Positions 1 to 7,966 of a DNA stretch of 64,000 nucleotides are shown one piece after another. Every line of letters begins with the position of its first letter. The first letter of the stretch is position 1. Below the pieces are notes generated by a model. That model worked only from the letters and a program-made list of their open reading frames with translations. It was not told the DNA's origin and did no database searches. The stretch is from assembly GCA_900544375.1 (NCBI GenBank), contig UQUZ01000005.1, forward strand, positions 1 through 64,000. Direction: 5' to 3'. Made by a program: the position numbers and the translations under genes. This DNA is from an uncultured Oscillospiraceae bacterium (GTDB taxonomy: Bacteria; Bacillota; Clostridia; Oscillospirales; Acutalibacteraceae).

Positions 1-204
1 TAGCCGGCGGTTTTCTGCAATCGCAAGCTGTGCGTATCTCTTAGACCCGCGTGATTATGGCAGGCCTTGCTTTGTTACTCCGCTGCGCTTCGTAATAAAA
101 AATAGCCGGCGGTTTTCTGCAATCGCAAGCTGTGCGTATCTCTTAGACCCGCGTGATTATGGCAGGCCTTGCTTTGTTACTCCGCTGCGCCTCGTAATAA
201 AAAA
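1..204. repeat. 102-bp direct tandem repeat, two near-identical copies
   Basis: Copy one spans 1-102 and copy two 103-204. They differ by a single base in the stretch before CGTAATAAAA (CGCTT versus CGCCT). A third, diverged start (TAGCCG) begins at 205 and keeps only scattered similarity up to about 250. The left edge is at the window boundary, so the array may be longer. No start codon with a Shine-Dalgarno sequence is visible, and the unit looks non-coding. Confidence 0.9.
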
Positions 205-287
205 TAGCCGTGAGCCGCTTGCTTGCGCGAGGTTACGGCAGGCTTTGCATCGAAAAAGGGTCTACGGTTGATGCGGGAACCACCGTA

Positions 288-308
288 GGGGCGAACTGCG
301 TTCGCCCC
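288..308. repeat. GCGAAC palindromic (REP-like) hairpin
   Basis: A 9-bp perfect stem GGGGCGAAC / GTTCGCCCC with loop TGC. It belongs to the same family as the repeats at 366-413 and 5716-5734. The right arm is followed by CCTTTT, so it could weakly terminate transcription. More likely it is a dispersed intergenic palindrome; function unknown. Confidence 0.6.
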
Positions 309-365
309 CTTTTAATCCGTGTGTAAACAAATGCGGATTTACCGTGATATCTCCGGATTGTAGGC

Positions 366-413
366 GAACACAGTTCGCCTCGAACACAGTTCGCCTCGAA
401 CACAGTTCGCCTC
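366..413. repeat. 16-bp direct repeat, three copies
   Basis: Three perfect head-to-tail copies of GAACACAGTTCGCCTC (366-381, 382-397, 398-413). Each junction recreates the palindrome GGCGAACACAGTTCGCC or a close variant, so this looks like local expansion of the GCGAAC palindrome family seen at 288-308. Non-coding. Confidence 0.85.
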
Positions 414-572
414 TACGCCGTAAAAAATAGCCGGTGGCTGCCAGATCCCCTCAGCAGTATGTATCCCTTTGATTTTTGGGGTTGTGAGAGGCTTTATAGG
501 GTAAAATGGTGCCCAAGCAAACAAACAGGGGGCATGAACAGTAGAAAGAATCAATGAAACAAAATGAGCTGT

Positions 573-601
573 TTGACATTTCCATGCGCTAATATTAGAA
601 T
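573..601 (+). promoter_or_regulatory. Sigma-A type promoter for the 677-1417 gene pair
   Basis: TTGACA at 573-578, 17-bp spacer, TAGAAT at 596-601. This is a near-consensus housekeeping promoter about 75 bp upstream of the start at 677. Confidence 0.7.
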
Positions 602-622
602 GAAAAAATAGTTATGTTTATG

Positions 623-646
623 TACGCCTTAGACGGATAAGGCGTA
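623..646 (+). promoter_or_regulatory. 5' leader hairpin before the pyrophosphatase-like gene
   Basis: TACGCCTTA (623-631) pairs perfectly with TAAGGCGTA (638-646) around a 6-nt loop. It lies downstream of the promoter and about 18 nt before the GGAGGAG ribosome binding site. There is no U-tract, so it may stabilise or regulate the mRNA rather than terminate it. Confidence 0.4.
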
Positions 647-676
647 CTCGATAAACTGAAATTTGGAGGAGATTTC

Positions 677-1024
677 ATGCACAGATTTGATAATGGTTTC
701 TGGAGTGCATTAGATGCCTTAGTCGGCAAATCAGAAATTATCATAGATAGGCCAAAAGGAACAGCACATCCTAAATACCCTAATTTTATTTATAAAGTCA
801 ATTATGGGTATTTGAAAGATACAGCATCAATGGATGGCACAGGGGTAGATGTATGGGTCGGGACGAATGGGGAAAATATAGATGCTATTATGTGTGTTGT
901 TGACTTGATGAAAAGGGATTCTGAAATTAAAATACTGATAGGTTGCACTGAAAAAGAAAAGGCTATTGTATACGAAACCCACAATGAAACACCGTATATG
1001 AAAGGCATTCTTATTCGTCGATAA
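677..1024 (+). CDS. Short inorganic pyrophosphatase-like protein
   Basis: This 115-residue protein resembles the core of family I soluble inorganic pyrophosphatases. The segment NYGYLKDT (residues 42-49) followed by SMDGTGVDVWVG matches the NYGY...DGDPxDVLV active-site region. Family I enzymes are usually about 175 residues, so this is a shortened form and the C-terminal part is not recognisable. Two aspartates of the metal/pyrophosphate motif are present (D53, D58) but the middle one is replaced by Thr (T55). Pyrophosphate hydrolysis is therefore uncertain; short homologues annotated as pyrophosphatase occur in Firmicutes. The start is supported by GGAGGAG 6 nt upstream. It is followed 24 bp later by a DUF1232 protein, probably in the same transcript. 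Confidence 0.75.
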   Translation: MHRFDNGFWSALDALVGKSEIIIDRPKGTAHPKYPNFIYKVNYGYLKDTASMDGTGVDVWVGTNGENIDAIMCVVDLMKRDSEIKILIGCTEKEKAIVYETHNETPYMKGILIRR

Positions 1025-1048
1025 TTTCAAATTTGTGGAGGCAGCATT

Positions 1049-1417
1049 GTGACGTTGAAAGAGCTCGCGAAAAACATAAAAGCGGATATCCCAGCTGTTT
1101 TTATTGCGCTAAAAGATCAGAACACTCCAATTATCGCAAAAATTTTCGCGGGAATTACGGTCGGATATGCGTTATCTCCAATAGATTTAATACCTGATTT
1201 TATTCCTGTGCTGGGATATTTAGACGATATTATTATTTTACCCGTGTTGGTTATGGTGACAATTAAGCTCATACCAGATGAGGTGTGGCAAAGAAGCAAA
1301 GAGAAGGCCGTTGATATATGGAAGGAGGGGAAGCCTAAAAAATGGTATTACGCAATTCCCATCGTGGCAATTTGGGCATTGCTGATTTGGCTTGTTGTGA
1401 AAGCAATTTGGTTTTGA
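1049..1417 (+). CDS. DUF1232 (YkvA-like) membrane protein
   Basis: This 122-residue protein starts at GTG after a GGAGGC ribosome binding site. The central motif YALSPIDLIPDFIPVLGYLDD is the hallmark of the DUF1232/YkvA family: a short amphipathic or membrane segment with an SPIDLIPD turn. A clear transmembrane helix follows near the C-terminus (about residues 100-120, AIPIVAIWALLIWLVVKAIW). The family is widespread in bacteria and has no firmly assigned biochemical role. The gene is probably co-transcribed with the pyrophosphatase-like gene upstream. Confidence 0.8.
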   Translation: MTLKELAKNIKADIPAVFIALKDQNTPIIAKIFAGITVGYALSPIDLIPDFIPVLGYLDDIIILPVLVMVTIKLIPDEVWQRSKEKAVDIWKEGKPKKWYYAIPIVAIWALLIWLVVKAIWF

Positions 1418-1651
1418 CAGATTCCCGTTTATCGGGCTGATTTAATGCGCCTTATTGGCATAATGCGCAGTTTCTCTTTAGCCGCTGCGAATACCCTTGG
1501 AGCAGAGTAGCCCCGCTTTGCTACTTGCTTCAAAATGAAGGAGCTTTCTCAACGGTGTGAAAGTAAGCCCGCTAGGAGGAGGAAACGGCTTTGCTTTCTC
1601 AGGACGTGGCTATTGTGTCAGAAAAGTTTACGGGCCAGCACAGTTCTGGAA

Positions 1652-1682
1652 TCACATTTAAAAATGTGACCGTTTTTTTTCT
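1652..1682 (+). terminator. Rho-independent terminator upstream of pflB
   Basis: TCACATTT (1652-1659) pairs with AAATGTGA (1662-1669), followed by CCG and a run of T (1673-1680). The stem is short but the U-tract is good. Confidence 0.6.
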
Positions 1683-1858
1683 TTTATTCGCCTGCGGTTT
1701 ATGAAATATTCTGAATTTATGGAGAGGTGTGTCTGTCCGCTTGACTTTTCCCTGTGCATACGGTACGCTAAAAGTACAATTTGAAAAGGCGTTCATGACT
1801 GACGGATGATTGTGGGAGAAACCACAGTGGAATGAAATGCCTGTTTTGCCGGCCGTCT

Positions 1859-1907
1859 GGGCAGTGTATGGGAGCGACCATATACTGCCCTTTTATTTTA
1901 CCAGACG
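1859..1907 (+). promoter_or_regulatory. Terminator-like hairpin in the pflB leader (possible attenuator)
   Basis: GGGCAGTGTATGG (1859-1871) pairs with CCATATACTGCCC (1878-1890): 13 bp with one G-U wobble and a 6-nt loop, followed by TTTTATTTT. This is a strong intrinsic-terminator shape 46 bp before the PFL start codon. CGTCTGG (1854-1860) can also pair with CCAGACG (1901-1907), either extending the stem over the U-tract or competing with it. This suggests control by premature termination, although a plain terminator with a downstream promoter I cannot see is also possible. Confidence 0.5.
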
Positions 1908-1945
1908 CCGACGGAATCGACTGGTTTAGAAAGGAGACGCGCGCA

Positions 1946-4180
1946 ATGGAATATACGGCTTGGGAGGGCTTTCAGCCCGGGGAATGGCAGAAAAGCATGA
2001 ATGTACGCGACTTTATTCAGAAAAACTATACGCCGTATGAGGGGGATGAATCGTTTCTAGCGGGGCCGACACAGCGTACGCAGGAGCTCAACCATAAGCT
2101 TTCCAACCTCTTAAAGCTGGAGCAGGAGTTCGGCGGCGTATTAGATATCGATACGGAAACCGTCTCCTCCCTGACAAGCTATAACCCTGGCTACCTTGAT
2201 CAGGAAAAGGAGCTGATCGTCGGCCTGCAAACGGACAGACCCTTGCGCCGCGGCGTCAACCCCTTTGGGGGCATCCGCATGACGCGCGACGCGTGCGAGG
2301 CTTATGGCTATCACTTATCCAATAAGGTGGAGGAGGAATTCCGCTTCCGCACCACGCACAATGACGGCGTGTTTCGTGTGTATGGGGAGGAAACGCGCAA
2401 GGCGCGCCACTGTGGGATTATCACAGGCCTGCCGGATGCCTACGGCCGCGGCCGCATCATCGGGGATTACCGCCGCGTTGCGCTCTACGGGGTGGACCGC
2501 CTGATTGAGGAAAAGAAGAAGGATAAAGCCAAAATCGTGGAGGGTGTGATGGATGTCGATTCGATCCGCCTGTCTGAAGAGCTGTTCCAGCAGATTACCT
2601 TCCTCGGCTATCTCAAGGAGATGGCGATGCAGTATGGATTTGATATTTCACTGCCTGCCAAAACGGCGCGGGAGGCGGTGCAGTGGCTCTATTTCGGCTA
2701 TCTTGGCGCGATCAAGGAGCAAAATGGCGCGGCAATGAGCCTTGGGCGCACGAGCACCTTCCTCGATATCTATTTTGAGCGCGATTTGAAAAACGGCGTT
2801 CTCGATGAGGCAGGGGCGCAGGAGCTGTTTGACGATTTTGTAATGAAGCTGCGCATGGCGCGTCACCTGCGCACGCCAGCCTATAATGAATTGTTTGCAG
2901 GTGACCCGATGTGGATCACGGAGGCGCTCGGCGGCATGGGGGAGGATGGGCGCACGCTCGTGACGAAGAGCTCGTACCGGATGCTCCACACCCTCTATAA
3001 CCTTGGCTCCTCGGCCGAGCCGAACCTGACGGTATTATGGTCCGGCAGCCTGCCGGACGCATTCAAACGGTTTGCTGCAAAAGTTTCCTGCGATACGGAT
3101 GCGATCCAGTATGAAAACGATGACCTGATGCGCCCGATCTACGGCGATGATTATGCGATTGCCTGCTGCGTATCTGCCATGAAGGTTGGTAAGCAGATGC
3201 AGTTTTTCGGCGCGCGGGCCAATCTTGCAAAGCTGTTGCTCATGAGCCTCAACGGCGGTAAGGATGAAAAAACAGGGCTCCAAGTCGGGCCGGAGCATGA
3301 GCCCTATGCGGGGGAATATCTCGAATATGATAAGGTGCTGGAGCTAATGGACGTTTATCGCCCCTGGCTTGCCAAAACCTATGTCAACACCATGAATATC
3401 ATCCATTATATGCATGATAAATACGCCTATGAGAAAACGCAGATGGCACTGCATGATACGCAGGTGCACCGCTTTATGGCCTTTGGCGCGGCGGGGCTGT
3501 CCGTGCTGGCGGATTCACTCTCCGCGATCAAATATGCGCGGGTGCGCGTGCTGCGCAATTCGAGCGGCATGATTACCGGCTTTGAAACGATGGGCGAGTA
3601 TCCGGCCTATGGAAACGACGACGACCGCGTTGACCAGATTGCCTGCGAGCAGGTAAAGCTGTTCTACGAAGAGCTGAAGAAAAACCCCGCCTACCGCGGC
3701 GCGGAGCATACGCTCTCCATTCTTACCATCACCTCCAATGTGGTTTATGGGCGGAAAACCGGCGCAACGCCGGATGGGCGTAAGGCGGGCGAGCCCTTTG
3801 CCCCCGGTGCGAACCCGATGCACGGGCGTGAGAAAAACGGGGCGCTGGCCTCCCTTAACTCCGTGGCGAAAATCCCGTATGAATATTGCCGAGACGGTAT
3901 TTCCAACACTTTCTCCATCATCCCGCAGGCCCTGGGTAAAACGCTGGAGGAGCGCTGTGAAAACCTTGTTTCAATTCTGGATGGCTATTTTGCACAAAAC
4001 GCGCATCATATCAACGTGAACGTGATGAGCCGCGATATGCTGGTAGACGCCTATCACAACCCGGAGAAGTATCCGAACCTGACCATCCGTGTGTCTGGTT
4101 ATGCGGTCAACTTCCACAAGCTGACGAAGGAGCAGCAGCGGGAGGTTATTTCGCGCACCTTCCATCAGGCGATCGCATGA
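1946..4180 (+). CDS. pflB: Formate C-acetyltransferase (pyruvate formate-lyase)
   Basis: A glycyl-radical enzyme converting pyruvate and CoA to acetyl-CoA and formate in anaerobic fermentation. The 744-residue length is typical. The adjacent catalytic cysteines are in AIACCVSAM (C407-C408), preceded by the family segment QYENDDLMRPIYGDDY and followed by GKQMQFFGARANLAK. The radical-bearing glycine is in RVSGYAVNFH near residue 718. The start at 1946 is supported by AAAGGAGA about 8 nt upstream and by the N-terminus MEYTAWEGFQPGEW, which fits the family; the longer upstream frame does not. The stop overlaps the start of the activase gene (ATGA). The enzyme is oxygen-sensitive, pointing to an anaerobe. 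Confidence 0.98.
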   Translation: MEYTAWEGFQPGEWQKSMNVRDFIQKNYTPYEGDESFLAGPTQRTQELNHKLSNLLKLEQEFGGVLDIDTETVSSLTSYNPGYLDQEKELIVGLQTDRPLRRGVNPFGGIRMTRDACEAYGYHLSNKVEEEFRFRTTHNDGVFRVYGEETRKARHCGIITGLPDAYGRGRIIGDYRRVALYGVDRLIEEKKKDKAKIVEGVMDVDSIRLSEELFQQITFLGYLKEMAMQYGFDISLPAKTAREAVQWLYFGYLGAIKEQNGAAMSLGRTSTFLDIYFERDLKNGVLDEAGAQELFDDFVMKLRMARHLRTPAYNELFAGDPMWITEALGGMGEDGRTLVTKSSYRMLHTLYNLGSSAEPNLTVLWSGSLPDAFKRFAAKVSCDTDAIQYENDDLMRPIYGDDYAIACCVSAMKVGKQMQFFGARANLAKLLLMSLNGGKDEKTGLQVGPEHEPYAGEYLEYDKVLELMDVYRPWLAKTYVNTMNIIHYMHDKYAYEKTQMALHDTQVHRFMAFGAAGLSVLADSLSAIKYARVRVLRNSSGMITGFETMGEYPAYGNDDDRVDQIACEQVKLFYEELKKNPAYRGAEHTLSILTITSNVVYGRKTGATPDGRKAGEPFAPGANPMHGREKNGALASLNSVAKIPYEYCRDGISNTFSIIPQALGKTLEERCENLVSILDGYFAQNAHHINVNVMSRDMLVDAYHNPEKYPNLTIRVSGYAVNFHKLTKEQQREVISRTFHQAIA

Positions 4181-4899
4181 CGGGGCGGGTGCATTCCTTT
4201 CAATCCATGGGCGCAGTGGATGGGCCAGGCGTGCGTTTTGTTGTGTTTTTGCAGGGCTGCCCGCTGCGCTGCGCCTACTGCCATAATCCGGATACTTGGG
4301 ATCCACAGGGCGGGTCCGCTTATACGCCCGAAGCAGTTTGTGAAAAGATTGTGCGCTGCCGGCCCTATCTCAAACACGGCGGGGTGACCGTATCCGGTGG
4401 GGAGCCGCTGTTGCAGGCGCCGTTTGTGGCGGAGCTCTTTCGCCTGCTGCGAGGGCAGGGGCTTCACACGGCGCTTGACACCTCCGGAACCGGCAATTTG
4501 GAACAGGCGCGTGCGGTGCTGGCGGAGACGGACCTCGTTTTGTGCGACCTGAAATTTGCGGATGCGCGAGCATACCGCGCGCATTGCGGAGCTTCGTTTG
4601 AACAGGTGCTGCAATTTTTAAGCCTGACCGAGGCGATAGCGGTGCCGCTCTGGGTGCGGCATGTGGTGGCGCCCGGGCTAACGGATGATTTTGACCAGGT
4701 TCGTGAAATCGCGCGCATTGCCCGGCGGTTTAGCAACCTGGAGAAGCTGGAGCTGCTGCCGTTTCGCAAGCTCTGCGCCGAAAAATATGAACGAATGGGC
4801 ATCCCGTTCCCGCTGAAGGATACGCCGGAGATGGAGGAAGAGGCGCTTGAGCACCTTTTAGATCTGTTGAAGGCGGAAGGGCTTTTGCCAAAATTTTGA
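4177..4899 (+). CDS. pflA: Pyruvate formate-lyase activating enzyme
   Basis: A radical-SAM enzyme that installs the glycyl radical on PFL. The CxxxCxxC cluster motif is seen as CPLRCAYC (C28, C32, C35) and is followed by HNPDTW, as in PflA proteins. GGVTVSGGEPLLQ is the SAM-binding GGE region. At 240 residues it is a standard length and has no extra ferredoxin domain, which distinguishes it from activases of other glycyl-radical enzymes. Its start codon overlaps the pflB stop by 4 nt, implying translational coupling. A strong terminator follows at 4955. Confidence 0.97.
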   Translation: MTGRVHSFQSMGAVDGPGVRFVVFLQGCPLRCAYCHNPDTWDPQGGSAYTPEAVCEKIVRCRPYLKHGGVTVSGGEPLLQAPFVAELFRLLRGQGLHTALDTSGTGNLEQARAVLAETDLVLCDLKFADARAYRAHCGASFEQVLQFLSLTEAIAVPLWVRHVVAPGLTDDFDQVREIARIARRFSNLEKLELLPFRKLCAEKYERMGIPFPLKDTPEMEEEALEHLLDLLKAEGLLPKF

Positions 4900-4954
4900 A
4901 TAATGGTTTACAACGCGACAGATCTTGTACAAATCATTTTTGGAAAAGCTAAAA

Positions 4955-4989
4955 AACCGCCTGCGCAGAAACACTCTGCGCAGGCGGTT
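4955..4989. terminator. Bidirectional terminator between pflA and the convergent gene
   Basis: A perfect 15-bp stem: AACCGCCTGCGCAGA (4955-4969) with TCTGCGCAGGCGGTT (4975-4989), loop AACAC. On the plus strand it is followed by CTCTGTTTTC; on the minus strand by TTTTTAGCTTTT. It serves the converging transcripts of pflBA and the minus-strand gene ending at 5033. Confidence 0.9.
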
Positions 4990-5032
4990 CTCTGTTTTCA
5001 TCAAATTTGATGCCGGAGGGGGAAACGAAATG

Positions 5033-5365
5033 TCAGGCCGCGTTCTGCGGGATTCTCTTCCTGCGGCGGCGGACAGGGCGGGAAACTGGCTCACAAGCAG
5101 CAGCGGCGGGCCTGCTTTGTGCAGGCTGTGGCGCAGAAGCTCGCTGTTGTGTGTGGGCTTGCGCAGGCTTACGCACATGGGAGGCAGGCTCCATGCCTTG
5201 CTTTTTGAGCATCCGACGGCGCTTAATCCGGCGGTAGTTGACCACGACAATGCGGGCAAGCCGGTCTTCAAAACGGATAAATTTATCCTCATGCAAAAAG
5301 CCCCAAATCAGGAATGCCACAACGGCAACCTCTGCGATGGTGCGTAAGATGAATGCAATCGTCAT
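5033..5365 (-). CDS. Small membrane-anchored protein with basic tail (unknown function)
   Basis: A 110-residue protein I cannot assign to a family. Residues 1-22 (MTIAFILRTIAEVAVVAFLIWG) form one transmembrane helix. The rest is strongly basic and rich in Ala, Pro and Gln, with RRIKRRR and RPVRRRRKR stretches that could bind RNA or membrane phospholipid. The start is chosen at 5365 because AAGGAGG (5374-5380 on the plus strand, complemented) lies 8 nt upstream; a longer frame to 5416 begins inside the promoter. It is monocistronic, with its own near-consensus promoter and a strong shared terminator. Confidence 0.7.
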   Translation of the reverse strand: MTIAFILRTIAEVAVVAFLIWGFLHEDKFIRFEDRLARIVVVNYRRIKRRRMLKKQGMEPASHVRKPAQAHTQQRASAPQPAQSRPAAAACEPVSRPVRRRRKRIPQNAA

Positions 5366-5414
5366 AACGGTAACCTCCTTGATGTCGGCGGAACGTTTGT
5401 TCTTAACAGCTCCC

Positions 5415-5442
5415 ATTATAACAGCTTTTTCGCGCTTGTCAA
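5415..5442 (-). promoter_or_regulatory. Promoter for the 5365-5033 gene
   Basis: On the minus strand, consensus TTGACA (5437-5442) and consensus TATAAT (5415-5420) are separated by 16 bp, about 50 bp upstream of the start codon. Confidence 0.85.
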
Positions 5443-6032
5443 GACAAATGTTCGGATTGTTTTAAGCAAAGTCCCAATCTTGGGACAGCGGAGATCTTTT
5501 TCTCTGTCGAAAAATTATGCTATTTTATTGTGTTTTCATAATACCACAATATATGGAAAAAGTCAAGCTGCCATGGACTATATGTAGAGATTCCAATGGC
5601 GTCCTTAGATGGAAATTAAAGGGATGCCACGTTTCTTCTCAGGGGGACCGCACAAATGCGATTTAAGCAGGGGTATAGAAATTAAGTTTGATTTCAAAAG
5701 CCTGACTGCCCGCAGGGGCGAACGATATTCGCCCGATTCGCCCGCGCATCCGTAAAATATGAGAAAAAGCGGGCACGTTGCTTCATGTATCAATCAACGC
5801 AGAAATGGAAAAAAGCGTGGGTTCGTGTCATTCGGATGCGAAATGCGAACCACAATTTATGGCACACAAACATCCCCTACGGAGCGCGGCTTATAAAACC
5901 TTAAAAACGCTCAAATTGATTTCCGTGAAGCAAAGGGGAAAAGGCTTCCGTTTTCTGTGATTTTGGGGTATATTAAAAAGGAATAGCGGGCTTTTGCGCC
6001 TTTTTGCGCATGAAAATATCCGGGAAAAGTGC
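5443..6032. other. 590-bp intergenic region without a gene
   Basis: No supported gene. Contains a copy of the GCGAAC palindrome family (5716-5734), AT-rich tracts, and the divergent promoter of the 5365 gene at its left edge. Short open frames here lack ribosome binding sites and recognisable products. Confidence 0.6.
5716..5734. repeat. GCGAAC palindromic hairpin
   Basis: GGGCGAA (5716-5722) pairs with TTCGCCC (5728-5734) around CGATA; a second TTCGCCCG copy follows directly. Same family as 288-308 and 366-413. Confidence 0.55.
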
Positions 6033-6061
6033 TGTACACGTTTGGTTTCTTATGATATAAT
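6033..6061 (+). promoter_or_regulatory. Promoter of the aspS-gatCAB operon
   Basis: Consensus TATAAT (6056-6061) with TGTACA (6033-6038) 17 bp upstream. About 93 bp separate it from the aspS start, giving a substantial leader. Confidence 0.65.
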
Positions 6062-6083
6062 TAATTCCTGTTTATGGATTTTT

Positions 6084-6133
6084 CGGCGCGGTATTCCGCC
6101 GTGTTTGATTATGGTCCCGGCCCAGCGGGCCGG
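6084..6133 (+). promoter_or_regulatory. Two small hairpins in the aspS leader
   Basis: CGGCG (6084-6088) can pair with CGCCG (6097-6101), and CCGGCCC (6117-6123) with GGGCCGG (6127-6133). The second abuts the ribosome binding site GAGGAAGGG and could affect initiation. No T-box antiterminator motif (TGGNACCGCG) is present. Confidence 0.3.
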
Positions 6134-6153
6134 TGAGGAAGGGAATGTCTGAA

Positions 6154-7920
6154 ATGGCTCAAGAAATTTACAGAACGCATACCTGTGGGGAGCTGACGGA
6201 GCGGAATCTGAATGAAACCGTCCGCTTAGCCGGATGGGTGGATACGATCCGCGATCACGGCGGCGTGGCTTTTCTCGACCTGCGGGATCAGTATGGCGTG
6301 ACGCAGGTAGTCGTGCATGATGACGCTTTGCTGAAGGATCTTCACAGGGAAACGGCGATTACCGTTTCCGGAAAAGTCGTTGCTCGGGATGAAGAAACGG
6401 TCAACCCCAAAATCCCGACAGGACGGCTGGAAGTGCTGGCCGACGCGTTGGAGGTGCTGGGCCCATGCGTGCCGAATCTGCCATTTGACGTGCAGGATTC
6501 CACTGATACGCGTGAGGAGGTGCGGCTGAAATACCGCTTCCTTGATCTGCGTAATCCGCGTGTGCATGATAATATTCTTTTCCGCTCCAAAGTGGTCAGC
6601 TTTCTGCGGCGCAAGATGGAGGCGCTCGGCTTCACGGAGATCACTACGCCGATTCTCACCTGCTCTTCTCCGGAGGGTGCGCGCGACTATATCATCCCCT
6701 CGCGTAAGCATGAGGGTAAATTTTATGCGCTGCCACAGGCTCCCCAGCAGTTCAAACAATTGCTAATGGCCTCAGGCTTCGATAAATATTTTCAGATCGC
6801 TCCCTGTTTCCGCGATGAGGATGCGCGGGCAGACCGTTCTCCCGGCGAATTTTATCAGCTTGATTTCGAAATGGCATTTGCTACGCAGGAGGATGTTTTT
6901 ACGGTAGCGGAGCAGGTGCTTTATGATACGTTTGCCACCTTCGGCAACGGGCGCAAGGTGTCCCCGGCGCCGTTTCGACGCATTCCTTATGAAGAGGCTA
7001 TGCTGCATTACGGCACGGACAAGCCGGATCTGCGCAACCCTCTGTTGATTGAAGATCTTTCTGATTTTTTTGTGGATGTGGATTTCAAACCCTTCCAAAA
7101 GAAGCCTGTGCGCGGCATTAATGTGCCGGGCTGCGCGAAGATGCCGAAATCCTTTTTTGAAAAAATGCTTGCCTTTGCAACGGAAATCGGCATGAAGGGC
7201 CTCGGCTATCTTACATTGCTGGAGGATGGCTCTTTCAAAGGCCCCATTGCCAAATTCCTCACAGATGGGAAGAAGCAGGAGCTAATTGGCCGTCTTTCCA
7301 TGAAAGCGGACGATACGCTGTTTTTCATCAGTGATGGCAAAGCGGTAGTGGATCGCCTTGCAGGGCAAATCCGCACGGCGCTCGGAGAGCGGATGAATCT
7401 TATTGCAAAGGATCGCTTTGAGCTTTGCTATATCACGGATTTTCCAATGTATGAGAAAAACGAGGAAGGCAAGCTTGATTTTACTCACAACCCCTTCTCC
7501 ATGCCGCAGGGTGGCCTTGAGGCGTTGGAAACAATGAATCCATTGGAGATCAAGGCATATCAATATGATATCGTTTGCAACGGCGTGGAACTTTCCTCTG
7601 GGGCGGTGCGCAACCATCGCCCGGATATCATGGTGAAGGCCTTTGCGCTGGCCGGCTATACGGCTGAGGATGTGGAGGCGCGGTTCGGCGCGCTCTACCA
7701 TGCTTTCCAGTATGGCGCTCCACCGCACGCAGGGATGGCGCCGGGCGTTGACCGGATGCTGATGTTGCTGCGCGATGAGGAGAATATCCGCGAAGTGATC
7801 GCCTTCCCGATGAACGCGAACGCGCAGGATCTTTTACTCGGCGCGCCGGGTGAAGTGACGGAGCAGCAGCTGCGTGAGGTGCATATTAAGCTCAGGAGGC
7901 CGCTGGAGAATCGTGTATAA
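6154..7920 (+). CDS. aspS: Aspartyl-tRNA synthetase, bacterial type
   Basis: Class II synthetase of 588 residues charging tRNA-Asp, and possibly tRNA-Asn, with aspartate. It has an N-terminal OB-fold anticodon-binding domain (about 1-105, GWVDTIRDHGGVAFLDLRD), motif 2 FRDEDARADRSPGEFYQLDFEM, a bacterial GAD insertion, and motif 3 GMAPGVDRMLMLLRD near the C-terminus. The start at 6154 is preferred because GAGGAAGGG ends about 10 nt upstream; ATG 6145 and GTG 6133 sit too close to or inside that site. Linkage to gatCAB suggests the indirect route to Asn-tRNA. His35 in RDHGG fits non-discriminating enzymes, but a second reported determinant position is Glu rather than Gly. Confidence 0.97.
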   Translation: MAQEIYRTHTCGELTERNLNETVRLAGWVDTIRDHGGVAFLDLRDQYGVTQVVVHDDALLKDLHRETAITVSGKVVARDEETVNPKIPTGRLEVLADALEVLGPCVPNLPFDVQDSTDTREEVRLKYRFLDLRNPRVHDNILFRSKVVSFLRRKMEALGFTEITTPILTCSSPEGARDYIIPSRKHEGKFYALPQAPQQFKQLLMASGFDKYFQIAPCFRDEDARADRSPGEFYQLDFEMAFATQEDVFTVAEQVLYDTFATFGNGRKVSPAPFRRIPYEEAMLHYGTDKPDLRNPLLIEDLSDFFVDVDFKPFQKKPVRGINVPGCAKMPKSFFEKMLAFATEIGMKGLGYLTLLEDGSFKGPIAKFLTDGKKQELIGRLSMKADDTLFFISDGKAVVDRLAGQIRTALGERMNLIAKDRFELCYITDFPMYEKNEEGKLDFTHNPFSMPQGGLEALETMNPLEIKAYQYDIVCNGVELSSGAVRNHRPDIMVKAFALAGYTAEDVEARFGALYHAFQYGAPPHAGMAPGVDRMLMLLRDEENIREVIAFPMNANAQDLLLGAPGEVTEQQLREVHIKLRRPLENRV

Positions 7921-7966
7921 AGCAATGATATGATGGGATAGATCATAGATTATAGGAGGAATTTCC

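Larger units (their letters stand above)
1418..1945 (+). other. 528-bp intergenic region and pfl leader
   Basis: No credible coding sequence is visible. The region contains a rho-independent terminator (1652-1682), a weak promoter-like pair (TTGACT at 1741-1746, TACGCT at 1764-1769) and a second terminator-like hairpin (1859-1899) just before pflB. An open frame from 1832 runs into pflB but crosses that hairpin and lacks the conserved PFL N-terminus, so I treat it as leader. Confidence 0.6.

Noticed and set aside
1..204. CRISPR array
   Set aside because: The 102-bp units are contiguous direct repeats without spacers, and no cas genes are in the window.
1832..1945. N-terminal extension of pflB
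   Set aside because: It runs through an intrinsic-terminator-like hairpin and is not part of PFL; the ATG at 1946 has a good ribosome binding site and the conserved N-terminus.
4165..4614. Minus-strand frames opposite pflB and pflA
   Set aside because: Shadows of strongly conserved plus-strand genes; no start signals.
6033..6153. T-box riboswitch upstream of aspS
   Set aside because: No conserved TGGNACCGCG antiterminator bulge or specifier loop was found; only small hairpins.
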